Assembly (NCBI GenBank): GCA_027073945.1
Contig: JALTEL010000307.1
Span: 1-22,594, forward strand
DNA length: 22,594 bases
Direction of reading: 5' to 3'
Source of the DNA: Caldifarciminota bacterium
GTDB taxonomy: Bacteria; WOR-3; Hydrothermia; UBA1063; CAJXJZ01
In this document: in pieces, positions 1-8,194 of the stretch
Position numbering within the stretch: the first letter of the stretch is position 1
Layout: every line of letters starts with the position of its first letter
Position numbers and translations under genes: made by a program
The notes under the pieces: generated by a model
The model's database searches: none
What the model was told of the DNA's origin: nothing
Seen by the model: the letters and a program-made list of their open reading frames with translations, nothing else

Positions 1-41
1 GCAATACACGGTATTATACTAAAAATTCAGAGTGGCAAATT

Positions 42-566
42 TTATTTCAAAAGTTTATATTTTTTTAGATAGAATCTTGCCATTTCAGCATACCCGCTCT
101 CTGGGTTTTGTTTCACAACGCTCAATAATAAAGCTCTTGCAAGTTTTTTATCCTTTAACTTTTTAAAAGCAATTTTGGCAGCCTCTACTTTTGAAAAATA
201 TACAAGGCTTCCTTTCTCTTTGCTCAAATTTTCCACTGAAAGTTTGTATTGCTTACTATTTTCATAACATAATCCTGCAAAATAAAATTTATGTCTGTAT
301 GGTATCTCATCTACGGAATCACATTTTCTTGCCATATAAAGCCTGAAAACAGTTAGAAAATTTGCTGTTTCAGATGAATCTTTCAACTCCGCAAAAATAC
401 AAAGATAAAAAAGTGCATTATTGTATAGAGTGTCCTTCGGTGAAAGTTTGATGTATGATTTAAACAGGGAATCTGCCCCTTTTATATTTCCACTTTGAAG
501 AGATTCAATCGCTCGCGAGTAATAAGAAGGTGTCTTTAATAAAAGGGATATTAGCAGGAATATCAA
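42..566 (-). CDS. TPR-like exported protein, function unknown
   Basis: A 174-residue protein. Residues 1-10 are a short hydrophobic stretch (MIFLLISLLL) resembling a signal peptide or N-terminal anchor, although it lacks the usual positive n-region. The rest looks like helical tetratricopeptide-type repeats: a unit near residues 15-50 (AIESLQSGNIKGADSLFKSY then a Pro after about 34 residues) and another near 130-170 (KKLARALLLSVVKQNPESGYA). Such repeats usually scaffold protein contacts, often in the periplasm. The start is a TTG whose first bases overlap the stop of the upstream HD gene (TTGA), implying translational coupling; the next Met lies far inside the fold. No strong ribosome site is visible. 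It is the last complete gene of the leftward cluster. The TPR assignment is by pattern only; partner and role are unknown. Confidence 0.6.
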   Translation of the reverse strand: MIFLLISLLLKTPSYYSRAIESLQSGNIKGADSLFKSYIKLSPKDTLYNNALFYLCIFAELKDSSETANFLTVFRLYMARKCDSVDEIPYRHKFYFAGLCYENSKQYKLSVENLSKEKGSLVYFSKVEAAKIAFKKLKDKKLARALLLSVVKQNPESGYAEMARFYLKKYKLLK

Positions 567-1111
567 AGCCCAATCTCGCTGCTTATACTCCTCATCGCAT
601 CAAGGGATAACTGCAGGAATTCGTCGAGCTCAAGTCCAATGTCCCTACATGCTTTCATCTGCTCTCTGCTTGCCCCTTGTGCAAAGCGCTTCTCTTTGAA
701 TCGTTTCTTCAAAAAAACAATATCAAGTCCTTTTAAAGAGTGAGATGGGTGCATAAGAGCACACGCCACAATAAAACCGGTAACAGGGTCTGCCGCATAT
801 ATGGCTTTCTCCATATTTGTAATTCTCGTTTTTTTATCGCAATGTGCCAGTATAGCATCAAGAATGTCCCTGTCCTTAAACCCCATATCACTTAAAAGCT
901 CCACACTTTTCTTACCATGAAGCTCGGGTTTGTCATAGGTCATATCATAGTCTATATCGTGCAGTATGCCGGCTATTTCCCATTTTTTCTCATCCTCACC
1001 CAACTTTTTTGCCAGGGCTTTCATTACTGCCCCGGTTGCAAGCATGTGCTTGATAAGATTCTTCTTTTTTACAAATTTTTTCACAAGCGAAACTGCTTCC
1101 TCTCTTTCCAT
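563..1111 (-). CDS. HD-domain (HDIG-type) phosphohydrolase
   Basis: A 182-residue predicted hydrolase of the HD superfamily. The metal-binding residues are visible in order: H22 (in KHML), H51-D52 (GILHDID), H65 (ELHGKKS), H90 (ILAHC) and D108 (YAADP). The length and the N-terminal sequence resemble small stand-alone bacterial HDIG proteins; substrates for this group are not established. An upstream TTG in frame could extend it by two residues, but the ATG at 1111 has a GGAGG ribosome site (1119-1123) at 7-base spacing, so I chose it. A promoter candidate lies just upstream at 1139-1167. The gene overlaps the TPR gene at its 3' end by 4 bases. The family call is firm; a specific nucleotide or signalling role would be a guess. 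Confidence 0.85.
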   Translation of the reverse strand: MEREEAVSLVKKFVKKKNLIKHMLATGAVMKALAKKLGEDEKKWEIAGILHDIDYDMTYDKPELHGKKSVELLSDMGFKDRDILDAILAHCDKKTRITNMEKAIYAADPVTGFIVACALMHPSHSLKGLDIVFLKKRFKEKRFAQGASREQMKACRDIGLELDEFLQLSLDAMRSISSEIGL

Positions 1112-1138
1112 TGTCAAACCTCCATTTGTTGATACTCA

Positions 1139-1167
1139 ATTTTAATCTATCTTGTATATACAATCAA
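1139..1167 (-). promoter_or_regulatory. Candidate sigma-70-type promoter for HD/TPR genes
   Basis: On the minus strand TTGATT (1167-1162) and TAAAAT (1144-1139) are separated by exactly 17 bases, in the 64-bp gap upstream of the HD gene. The -10 matches TATAAT at 5 of 6 positions and the -35 matches TTGACA at 4 of 6. Transcription would begin near 1132 and leave a short leader containing the GGAGG site. The spacer contains a 12-bp palindrome TTGTATATACAA (1152-1163), which could be an operator or chance in AT-rich DNA. Confidence 0.45.
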
Positions 1168-1181
1168 TTTTTAACACAATA

Positions 1182-2405
1182 TTAAACAAACCTGTTTGTG
1201 TAATATTTAATATAATAGTTGCTGAGAGAGTTCGTAAGCATAGGCCGTATCATACTCTTAGCAGAAACACGCTTTTTTATAAGCTCAATATAAATTTCGG
1301 GATTTCTAATATTATCACCCACGAATAGAGCGCCTTCCAATCTGTCGTTTTTTAGTACTACTTTCGCGTAATTTCCATTAAAAATTCTTATGTACGGACT
1401 CTCTCTTTTGCTGTCTCCAGCACTAAAGACTGTTTTCCCTCCAATCGTCAGTATATTTGACATAATCTCCCCTGAGTACTTGAAGGAGAGCCTTTGCATA
1501 TTATACGCCGCAATCTTACCCTGCATAACTGCAGCTGGCCTAATCGGATGGAGTTTCTTCATACCTGTCAGCATATCATCCGTTTCTGCTACATCTCCTG
1601 CTGCAAAGATATCCTCTTTATTGGTTCTAAGGTAAGTATCAACAGGTATGCCTGTTTCTCTTGATATCCCTGAGCCTGAGAGAAAATCAATAGATGGAAT
1701 AACCCCTTTGCCGAATACAACACAGCATCCTTCTACATCCGTTCCATCTGTGAGTATTGCATTGATTGAATCCGGGGCACAGTCTATGCTTCTGACGCTC
1801 TGGCCTTTTATTATCCGCACTCCCTTGTTCTGCAAATGTGTTTCAATCAGCTTTGACGCTTGTTTATCGAGTATGCTTGAAAGTACTTTATCTGAAGACA
1901 CAATGTAAATGAGATTCATTCCTTGCATTCTCAGAGCTTCTCCTATTTCCATATTGACCAAGCCTGCTCCAGCAAGTATGACATTTGAGGAATGCGTATG
2001 CTTTATAAAGTACTTTATCCTTTCAATATCCCCAATGTCCTTCACGCATGTCCAGCGTCTGCATTTTTTAAGACCTTCAATCGGTGGTACGTATGGCACA
2101 GAGCCACTTGCAATGAGCAATTTATCAAAATGTATATCTCTACCTCTTTCTGTTGTGACAGATTTGTTATCTGCATCTATTTTTACAACTTTTGCATCTT
2201 TTATATAGTTTATGCTCACAGTGAGCATAATTTGCGCATCTTCAAAGCTCAGGAGACCGGAGAGTATATACGGGAGCACCATTCTGCTATACGGTAATGT
2301 CTTTTCACTGGAAATGAGGGTTATGTCTCGCACATTTGAGAATCTTATCAAATGTCGCACACATGTTAAGCCAGCTGCACCAGCACCTATGATAACATAT
2401 TTCAT
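1182..2405 (-). CDS. FAD/NAD(P)-dependent oxidoreductase (NirB/NADH-oxidase-like, Pyr_redox_2)
   Basis: A 407-residue flavoprotein of the two-dinucleotide-binding-domain class. The FAD motif GAGAAG is at residues 7-12, an YSR..LPY.LSG segment typical of NirB-type and rubredoxin-reductase-like enzymes is near 39-50, and the second FAD motif (DIFAAGDVAE) is at 265-274. The NAD(P) motif around 146-153 reads GAGLVNME, with Asn where the third Gly usually stands. No redox-active CxxC is visible, so it is not a thioredoxin- or lipoamide-type disulphide reductase. It probably passes electrons from NAD(P)H to a partner such as rubredoxin, ferredoxin, O2 or peroxide; the partner is not encoded here. 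ATG start, 18 bases downstream of kdsA, with no strong ribosome site. Family is secure, substrate is not. Confidence 0.8.
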   Translation of the reverse strand: MKYVIIGAGAAGLTCVRHLIRFSNVRDITLISSEKTLPYSRMVLPYILSGLLSFEDAQIMLTVSINYIKDAKVVKIDADNKSVTTERGRDIHFDKLLIASGSVPYVPPIEGLKKCRRWTCVKDIGDIERIKYFIKHTHSSNVILAGAGLVNMEIGEALRMQGMNLIYIVSSDKVLSSILDKQASKLIETHLQNKGVRIIKGQSVRSIDCAPDSINAILTDGTDVEGCCVVFGKGVIPSIDFLSGSGISRETGIPVDTYLRTNKEDIFAAGDVAETDDMLTGMKKLHPIRPAAVMQGKIAAYNMQRLSFKYSGEIMSNILTIGGKTVFSAGDSKRESPYIRIFNGNYAKVVLKNDRLEGALFVGDNIRNPEIYIELIKKRVSAKSMIRPMLTNSLSNYYIKYYTNRFV

Positions 2406-2423
2406 AGACCGTTGTGGATTGAT

Positions 2424-3260
2424 TTAATAACCTTTAACAATAGAATCTATGGAAAGCAGGGTTTTGAGCAGATCCGATAACAAAGGCAGAGGCAGCATAC
2501 TTGCTGCATCTGAAAGTGCATCCCTGGGGTTTGGATGCGTTTCTATAAATATTCCATCTATACCTGCTGCAACTCCCGCCCTTGCCAGAGCAGGGACAAA
2601 TTCCGGCCTTCCGCCGCGCGGGTCCCTGGAGGGGATTCCGTATACCCTTACGGTATGCGTTACATCAAATATAACGGGATAGCCAGTACCCCTCATAATC
2701 TGGAATCCTCTCATATCAACAACAAGATTGTGATACCCAAAAAAATTGCCCCGTTCAGTTAGTAAAATATTTCGGTTATTTGCATATTCGATTTTTCCTA
2801 TTATATTTTTCACATCCTCTGGAGCAAGGAACTGACCTTTCTTGACATTTACAACCCTGCCGGAAGCTGCAACCTTCAATGCAAGTTTTGTCTGCATCGA
2901 AAGAAATGCGGGAATCTGTATTACATCAAGCACATCTTTAACAATATCCACCTCCTCGGGATAATGCACATCGGAAAGTACAGGAATATTGAAAGTAGTC
3001 TTAACACGTTCAAGTATCTTTATACCCTGCTCAGCTCCAGGGCCATAGTAATTATCGACAGATGACCTGTTGTCCTTGGCATAAGAAGATTTAAATATAA
3101 ATCCTATATTTAAATCCTCACATATTCTTTTAATCCTCTCGGCTGTTTCCATAACTAATTTTTCATTTTCTATAACGCAGGGGCCGGCAATTAAGGCAAT
3201 TTTCTTGTTCCCCCCTATTTCAACATTGCCTGCTTTAATAATTTTTGTTTTCTTAAGCAT
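2424..3260 (-). CDS. kdsA: 3-deoxy-D-manno-octulosonate-8-phosphate synthase
   Basis: Catalyses phosphoenolpyruvate plus arabinose-5-phosphate to Kdo-8-phosphate, the first committed step of Kdo synthesis for the inner core of lipopolysaccharide (cytosol). The 278-residue length is normal. Visible signatures are IAGPC (24-28), FKSSYAKDNRSS, the DVIQIPAFL strand, NVKKGQFLAPED, TERG..FGYHNLVVD, FDVTHTVR and the FIETHPNP..ALSDAA end. Cys at position 28 of the AGPC motif, together with the conserved His, Glu and Asp, places it with the metal-dependent class, as in Aquifex; the metal-independent E. coli enzyme has Asn there. Its ATG overlaps the stop of the metallophosphoesterase (TAATG), and its AAGGAGGG ribosome site lies inside that gene's last codons. 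This gene is strong evidence for a diderm envelope. Confidence 0.97.
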   Translation of the reverse strand: MLKKTKIIKAGNVEIGGNKKIALIAGPCVIENEKLVMETAERIKRICEDLNIGFIFKSSYAKDNRSSVDNYYGPGAEQGIKILERVKTTFNIPVLSDVHYPEEVDIVKDVLDVIQIPAFLSMQTKLALKVAASGRVVNVKKGQFLAPEDVKNIIGKIEYANNRNILLTERGNFFGYHNLVVDMRGFQIMRGTGYPVIFDVTHTVRVYGIPSRDPRGGRPEFVPALARAGVAAGIDGIFIETHPNPRDALSDAASMLPLPLLSDLLKTLLSIDSIVKGY

Positions 3261-3964
3261 TATCTTCCCTCCTTTAGGGAGAAAATCAGTTCTTCCTTGA
3301 CACTATCTGGCATATTGAGGTTTTTAATACCTTCAACTGTTTTACCAATGTCGTAGTGCGTTTTCTTAAAGCTGATGTCCCCGTCTTCAACAACAACGTA
3401 AGCCGCTCTATTATCCCCGGTTTTTGGGAAACCAACAGAACCAGGATTAACCAGCAAAGTACTCTTATTCAACACAAAATTCATCTGTATATGAGAATGC
3501 CCAAAAAATAAAACGCCTTTGGGCACACCCTCCATTTCTTTTCGAATTATATTATCGGGAAGATATGGAGCGACAAATCCATACAGAGGGTTCTTAAAAG
3601 AGCCATGCACAAATGTATAAGAGATACCGTCTATCACAAGGCTGTATTTTTTAGGAAGAGTCTTCAAATATTCAATATTTTCAATACTGATTTTATCGTA
3701 GGTCGCTTTCCTGGAGGCCATTGTACTCGCAAGATACTCTTTGGAACAGCCACAATCACCGCCAGTCGCAAGACTGAAATCATGATTGCCCTGAATTGTG
3801 AGATCTGATATTTCCCTTATTTTGTTGATAACCTTCTCTGGAAATGGACCATAGTCCACAAGGTCTCCAAGGCATATTAACTTATCAAAATAGTACTCGC
3901 GCTCTAAAACGGCCATAAGGGCCGGATAATTGGCATGTATATCGGATACAATAAGCACTCTCAT
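3260..3964 (-). CDS. Calcineurin-like metallophosphoesterase (YfcE/MJ0936-like)
   Basis: A 234-residue phosphoesterase with the complete dimetal set: D8 and H10 (SDIHAN), D34 (CLGDLVDYGP), N60-H61 (GNHD), H120 (FVHG), and H156 and H158 (GHSH), followed by the NPGSVG motif common in YfcE-like phosphodiesterases and phosphatases. It is presumably cytosolic, with no signal peptide. The substrate cannot be read from sequence. It sits head to tail between guaA (stop and start codons directly adjacent) and kdsA (1-base overlap), so it is cotranslated with a Kdo pathway enzyme; a phosphatase role there is possible but unsupported by family precedent, since KdsC is a HAD enzyme. It is not obviously LpxH. 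Confidence 0.88.
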   Translation of the reverse strand: MRVLIVSDIHANYPALMAVLEREYYFDKLICLGDLVDYGPFPEKVINKIREISDLTIQGNHDFSLATGGDCGCSKEYLASTMASRKATYDKISIENIEYLKTLPKKYSLVIDGISYTFVHGSFKNPLYGFVAPYLPDNIIRKEMEGVPKGVLFFGHSHIQMNFVLNKSTLLVNPGSVGFPKTGDNRAAYVVVEDGDISFKKTHYDIGKTVEGIKNLNMPDSVKEELIFSLKEGR

Positions 3965-5518
3965 TTATTCCCACTCAATGGTTGCAGGGGGTTTTGTGGT
4001 AATATCATAAACCACCCTGTTAACTCCTGCAACTTCATTTACTATTCTGCTTGACATTCTGTCCAGCACACTATAATCTAGCTTGGACCAATCACATGTC
4101 ATGCCGTCAATTGAATCGACTGCCCTTATAACACAAACGTTCTCATAACTCCTTGTATCGCCTTTAACGCCTACCGTTTTTACAGGAAGAAGTATTGGAA
4201 AAGCCTGCCATATCTTATTGTAAATGCCAGACTTTTTAAGTTCATGCTCAATCAGGGAATCAATGTGCTGCAGTATAGCAATTCCATCTTGCGAGACCTC
4301 TCCTATTATTCTTATTGCAAAACCAGGCCCGGGAAAAGGATGCTGATATAAAATCTCATCGGGAACTCCGATTATCTGTCCAATGATTCTAACTTCATCT
4401 TTGAATAATTTTTTAAAAGGCTCTAACAGCTTCAGGTTAAAATTATCAGGCAGGCCTCCGACATTGTGATGACTCTTAATAACCTTTGCCGTTCCAATTG
4501 TTCCGCCGGATTCTATAATATCAGGATACAGCGTTCCCTGCGCGAGAAAACTTATGTCTTTCCCTGTATTTTTTATTTCCTCAGTAAACAGATCAATAAA
4601 GGTTCTGCCTATAATTTTTCTTTTCTTTTCTGGGTCCTTAATGCCTTTCAATCTATTGATAAACAGCGCACTTTCATCTCTCAACCTGAGATTTGAGAAA
4701 AAACCGAAGTGTCTCTCTATCATCTTTGCAGCGTTGGATTTTAAGAGTCCAGTGTTAATAAATACAGGATAAATCTTTTTCTCATCTATTGTACGGGCCA
4801 AAAGATATGCAAGCGTTGAAGAATCAACTCCTCCAGAAAGTGCAAGCATTACATATCCATTTCCAACGGTATTTTCAATCTCATATTTCAATGTGTTTAC
4901 ATAATCATTCATATCCCAATTTTTCCCCAATTTTGCTATTTTAAACAGAAAATTGGAAAGGAATTTCTTTCCCTCTTCGGTATGCCTGACTTCCGGGTGA
5001 AATTGTAAACCATATATTTTTTTGCTCTTGTGCTTTATTACAGCATATGGCGAATTACTGGAGCTGGCTACTACAACTAACGAAGGTGGAAGTTTAACTG
5101 CTTTATCTTTATGACTCATCCACACCTTTTTAGACAGATCAACACCATCAAAGATTTCATCCTCCTTTACTTTCCGTAATGCTGCAGGCCCAAATTCCAT
5201 TTTGGTACTTTGTTGTACTTCTCCACCACTTAAATAAACTATTAATTGGAGCCCATAGCATATACCAAGTACAGGAATATCCCCTTCCACAACTTTTCTG
5301 TCAATGAACAGAGCATTGTCCTGATTAACATTATAAGGCCCCCCTGATAGGATAATTGCAGATGTATCAGTGAGTATCCGGTCTGTTTCATCTGGTTTTA
5401 CTATTTCACTGTACAGGCCTATTTCTCTGACCTTTCTCCAGATTAACTGTGTATATTGGGAACCAAAGTCAACAACAGCGACTTTCTTTATTTTAATATC
5501 CGCTTCTTGCATAGACAT
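3965..5518 (-). CDS. guaA: GMP synthase (glutamine-hydrolysing)
   Basis: Converts XMP to GMP using ATP and glutamine, the last step of guanylate synthesis. All modules are present over 517 residues: the class I glutamine amidotransferase with nucleophile C87 (GICYG) and H174/E176 (FHPEV), the ATP pyrophosphatase loop SGGVDSS (228-234), and the C-terminal dimerisation domain ending in the family signature KPPATIEWE. Length agrees with bacterial homologues (about 510-525). The ATG at 5518 has no recognisable Shine-Dalgarno; the bases before it are an A/T run, and a -10-like TATACT ends only 13 bases upstream, so the transcript may be nearly leaderless. An in-frame ATG two codons later is an alternative start. 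It heads a tightly packed leftward gene set. Confidence 0.98.
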   Translation of the reverse strand: MSMQEADIKIKKVAVVDFGSQYTQLIWRKVREIGLYSEIVKPDETDRILTDTSAIILSGGPYNVNQDNALFIDRKVVEGDIPVLGICYGLQLIVYLSGGEVQQSTKMEFGPAALRKVKEDEIFDGVDLSKKVWMSHKDKAVKLPPSLVVVASSSNSPYAVIKHKSKKIYGLQFHPEVRHTEEGKKFLSNFLFKIAKLGKNWDMNDYVNTLKYEIENTVGNGYVMLALSGGVDSSTLAYLLARTIDEKKIYPVFINTGLLKSNAAKMIERHFGFFSNLRLRDESALFINRLKGIKDPEKKRKIIGRTFIDLFTEEIKNTGKDISFLAQGTLYPDIIESGGTIGTAKVIKSHHNVGGLPDNFNLKLLEPFKKLFKDEVRIIGQIIGVPDEILYQHPFPGPGFAIRIIGEVSQDGIAILQHIDSLIEHELKKSGIYNKIWQAFPILLPVKTVGVKGDTRSYENVCVIRAVDSIDGMTCDWSKLDYSVLDRMSSRIVNEVAGVNRVVYDITTKPPATIEWE

Positions 5519-5531
5519 TTTAAAATTTTAA

Positions 5532-5537
5532 AGTATA
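5532..5537 (-). promoter_or_regulatory. Candidate -10 box for guaA
   Basis: TATACT on the minus strand (5537-5532), 13 bases before the guaA ATG, would place the start of transcription only about 6 bases upstream of the codon. No good -35 is seen at 16-18 bases, so support is weak. The rest of the 77-bp gap (5519-5595) is A/T-rich, and I see no terminator for the upstream polymerase/ligase gene in it. Confidence 0.3.
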
Positions 5538-5595
5538 ACTAACGAAATTCAAAAATATTCTTCTTTTAACGTGTATTTCCCCTATCAGGTTGTAT

Positions 5596-6888
5596 TCAGA
5601 GCATGCCAAGGAATTTGGAATGCTCTATGCTGGACTCCGAAATGTAAAAGAGTCTGTATGTAATTATCAAAAGAGGTGCCAATGTATACAGTAAATAGGG
5701 ATGAAAAACTTTCCAGTACACAACATCAGCACTACCGGATATCCAGAAAGCAACAATAGCAGAAAGTACGGAGAGCTTGAAGTAAAAAAGTCTGTTTGAG
5801 CCGATATCCATCAAAAGCCTTTTGAGTTCAATGACAAATGTACGGTAAAATAGCAATATAATGCCAAAAAAACCAAGTAAGCCTTCTCCGATCCAGAAGT
5901 GGAGAATGATATTGTGGGGAGAATCAAGGCCAAATGAAAAAGGGTATAAAAAGAATTGAGCAGGACCAGCACCCAAGAAAAAATGAATAACATTATGGAA
6001 TAGGAACTTAATGGTATACTTTGCCATGAGAACTCTTAAAAAAAAGCTGATATCACCAGAAAATACGCTCTCCATTCTCATAGCAAGCAAACTTGATTTT
6101 AATATAACAAAAACAGCAGACGCCACAAATACCAGTGAAGATATAGATATGCTCATCAATGTGTATATTTCCCCCTTTCTTTTGCCTACCCTGATAAAAT
6201 GCATAATAAGAAAGAACCATACTGCAATTGCAAAACTCAAAAAGGCGTTCCTTGAGACTGATCTTCCCATTGCAACAAAGGCAATAATCATAAAAACAAG
6301 ACTGGTAATTTTTACAAGTTTATTTTTATAAAAGAAATAAACTCCTAAAAAAAGAAAAAAGCTAAGAGCCGCAAAAACTCCAAGCTCGTTCGGCCCCATA
6401 AATATCCCACTGTATCTTGCAACCCACATGGAAATTACCGGGTTTCTGAAATAGAATGGAGTTAGCAAGAGCAATGCACTGATAATAATGTAGAACGGGA
6501 AGATAAAACTTATGACTCCTAACATATTTTCGGTTGAAAGCATAAATATCTCCGAGGAAAAGAAAAGCGTCAAATATCCTATCCACCATAGGTAATATGA
6601 TTTTGAATATTTAATTACCGGTAATGACAATATTGCGCCTGCAAATATAAATATGAGAGGGAGCCTCATGGGATTTTTATCTATTTTTTCCTTGTGCTCA
6701 AATGTCCTGTAAAGAAAAACAAATGGCCCTACAAAAAGTGTGAGTATTAAAAAGATATTTATCCACAAATGCATATCCTTGCTCGGAAACATTTGCACAA
6801 GTAAAACTCTTGAATGGGGAAACACGGCGAGAGCTATAAAAACTATACCAGTTAATATCTTAATCGTATCTTTTGTACTGAAGCTCAC
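5596..6888 (-). CDS. O-antigen ligase/polymerase family membrane protein (WaaL/Wzy_C-like)
   Basis: A 430-residue, very hydrophobic polytopic inner-membrane protein with about ten to twelve predicted membrane segments. A loop between late segments carries the typical sequence FSFGLDSPHNIILHFWIGEGLLGFFG (in parts, near residues 315-345). The spaced D-S-P-H-N and G-E-G-L-L-G-F pattern is characteristic of the O-antigen ligase / Wzy_C group, which transfers or polymerises lipid-linked glycans at the periplasmic face. The start is GTG, sharing one base with the TAG stop of the long wzz gene (TAGTG), so the two are translationally coupled. A second polymerase candidate lies at 13506-14891. Ligase and polymerase cannot be told apart from sequence; one ligase plus one polymerase is the economical reading. 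Confidence 0.8.
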   Translation of the reverse strand: MSFSTKDTIKILTGIVFIALAVFPHSRVLLVQMFPSKDMHLWINIFLILTLFVGPFVFLYRTFEHKEKIDKNPMRLPLIFIFAGAILSLPVIKYSKSYYLWWIGYLTLFFSSEIFMLSTENMLGVISFIFPFYIIISALLLLTPFYFRNPVISMWVARYSGIFMGPNELGVFAALSFFLFLGVYFFYKNKLVKITSLVFMIIAFVAMGRSVSRNAFLSFAIAVWFFLIMHFIRVGKRKGEIYTLMSISISSLVFVASAVFVILKSSLLAMRMESVFSGDISFFLRVLMAKYTIKFLFHNVIHFFLGAGPAQFFLYPFSFGLDSPHNIILHFWIGEGLLGFFGIILLFYRTFVIELKRLLMDIGSNRLFYFKLSVLSAIVAFWISGSADVVYWKVFHPYLLYTLAPLLIITYRLFYISESSIEHSKFLGML

Positions 6889-8039
6889 TACTCTTTACTA
6901 AAAGGATGCTTAAGGGCTTTTGTAAGCATTAACTTAATTTCCGAGAGCTCCTCGGATTTTTCAAAACCTGCGAGTACAAACAAATAAAGCATGTATAAAA
7001 ATACAATACCGAATACACTTACAAGTACAATTAATTTTCTCTTCGGCCATGACCTTCTATCAGGCGGAGTAGCCTTGTAAATAACTTGAAGCGTAGGAGT
7101 GTCCTTTTTTTCGAGTATTTTAGCCTTTTCATCTTCTTCACGCAACAGAACAAGCAATTCATCATCGATTGTGAGCTCCCTTTTTAACTCAAGATATCTG
7201 TACAGTATATCGGGTATGCCTTTAAGCGCTGGTCTGGATGTTATAGGGTCATTTTTGCCATTCCAGATTTTTTCTTTTTCCTCATAAATAGCCTTTATTT
7301 GTTTCCTCATATTTTTTACCTGAGTGGAGTTCTCTCCGTATAAACTCAAAAGATAGTTCAACATAATCTTTTTTTCTTCTATTTTAGCTTCTATTTTAGC
7401 ACTGTTTGTAATATAGAGCTCCATTTCCTGATCAATATCAAATACGCCATGTCTTTTTTGAAACTCCTTTAAGGTATCTTCATAAGCTTTAAGATTTTTA
7501 TTTACTTCGCTAATCCTTTTGTCCAAGAAGATCCTTGTCCTTTTACCCTTGGTCATAATAAGCTCTTTATTTATTCTATCAAGCTCTCTGACAAGTGCAT
7601 TTGCCACATCCGCAGCTCTCTGTTTATTCCTATCCGTATAATACACTTTAACAAAACCGGTTACAGAAACTTTTGTCTTTATCCTCTTTGAGAATTTAAG
7701 GATAAGATCGTCTCTGTACTTTGCCTTTATCACAGTGTCAAGCCTGAATGTATCAATGACATTTACAAGCACAGCTCTGCTGGTTATCAGATCATTATAG
7801 ATATCCGACGGCGTAACGGCCATCCCTCCCAGCATTTGCAGGAACCCTCCGGCACTTGCACCTATACCTGTTGAGGAGCCAAAGTCCATCCCGATACCTT
7901 CTACAACAGGTATAAAACATGTGTTTGCAGTATATTTGGTATGCAATATAAAACTCACTGCAATTGAAAGAGCAGCAGATACCAGTATTAATAAAATTAT
8001 CTTTCTTCTGCTTTTTATTAAGTATTTAATGTAATACAT
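6888..8039 (-). CDS. wzz: Wzz-type polysaccharide chain-length determinant (long form)
   Basis: A 383-residue co-polymerase. The N-terminal membrane segment is near residues 12-32, followed by the Wzz domain (LGGMAVTPSDIYNDLITSRAVL region). A long charged helical, coiled-coil-like periplasmic part follows, with the second membrane segment near 336-360, preceded by the Pro-rich TPPDRRSWPKRK motif typical of Wzz/Wzc proteins. No cytoplasmic tyrosine-kinase domain follows; the protein ends about 20 residues after the membrane. It sets polymer length with a Wzy polymerase at the inner membrane. An upstream in-frame TTG at 8057 exists, but ATG at 8039 has AAGGAG about 6 bases before it, so I use that. 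It is cotranscribed with the ligase/polymerase and driven by the promoter at 8059-8087. Confidence 0.9.
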   Translation of the reverse strand: MYYIKYLIKSRRKIILLILVSAALSIAVSFILHTKYTANTCFIPVVEGIGMDFGSSTGIGASAGGFLQMLGGMAVTPSDIYNDLITSRAVLVNVIDTFRLDTVIKAKYRDDLILKFSKRIKTKVSVTGFVKVYYTDRNKQRAADVANALVRELDRINKELIMTKGKRTRIFLDKRISEVNKNLKAYEDTLKEFQKRHGVFDIDQEMELYITNSAKIEAKIEEKKIMLNYLLSLYGENSTQVKNMRKQIKAIYEEKEKIWNGKNDPITSRPALKGIPDILYRYLELKRELTIDDELLVLLREEDEKAKILEKKDTPTLQVIYKATPPDRRSWPKRKLIVLVSVFGIVFLYMLYLFVLAGFEKSEELSEIKLMLTKALKHPFSKE

Positions 8040-8058
8040 CTTATGCTCCTTGTACAAA

Positions 8059-8087
8059 TTTATATTTTAATGCACTTCAATTGTAAA
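8059..8087 (-). promoter_or_regulatory. Sigma-70-type promoter for wzz and ligase genes
   Basis: On the minus strand TTTACA (8087-8082) is followed after exactly 17 bases by TATAAA (8064-8059). Both hexamers match consensus at 5 of 6 positions. Transcription would start near 8052, giving a short leader that includes the AAGGAG of wzz. It is divergent from the promoter of the rightward operon. Confidence 0.6.
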
Positions 8088-8165
8088 TCAAAACAACTGC
8101 TCTGTTTCTTTTGTAAGTTATATTTGTTATTTGATGGGTAAAGTCCGTGACATCTGGCTATCTTC

Positions 8166-8194
8166 TTGACTATATATGTATATTGCCTGAAAAT
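8166..8194 (+). promoter_or_regulatory. Candidate promoter for the rightward polysaccharide operon
   Basis: TTGACT (8166-8171, 5 of 6 to TTGACA), a 17-base spacer, then GAAAAT (8189-8194, 4 of 6 to TATAAT). The start would be near 8201, 16 bases before the dehydrogenase ATG. The TTG of this -35 is also an in-frame upstream start triplet, which could mislead a gene caller. No JUMPstart (GGCGGTAG) element is visible between 8040 and 8216. Confidence 0.4.

Noticed and set aside
917..1132. Plus-strand open frame opposite the HD gene
   Set aside because: It is a shadow of a well-supported HD-domain gene, with no ribosome site or recognisable sequence.
1186..1199. ACAAACCTGTTTGT inverted repeat as terminator or operator
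   Set aside because: It lies in the last codons of the oxidoreductase, the stem is only six bases and no T tract follows on the transcribed strand.
8040..8057. TTG start extending the long Wzz by six residues
   Set aside because: The AAGGAG ribosome site lies inside this extension and serves the ATG at 8039.
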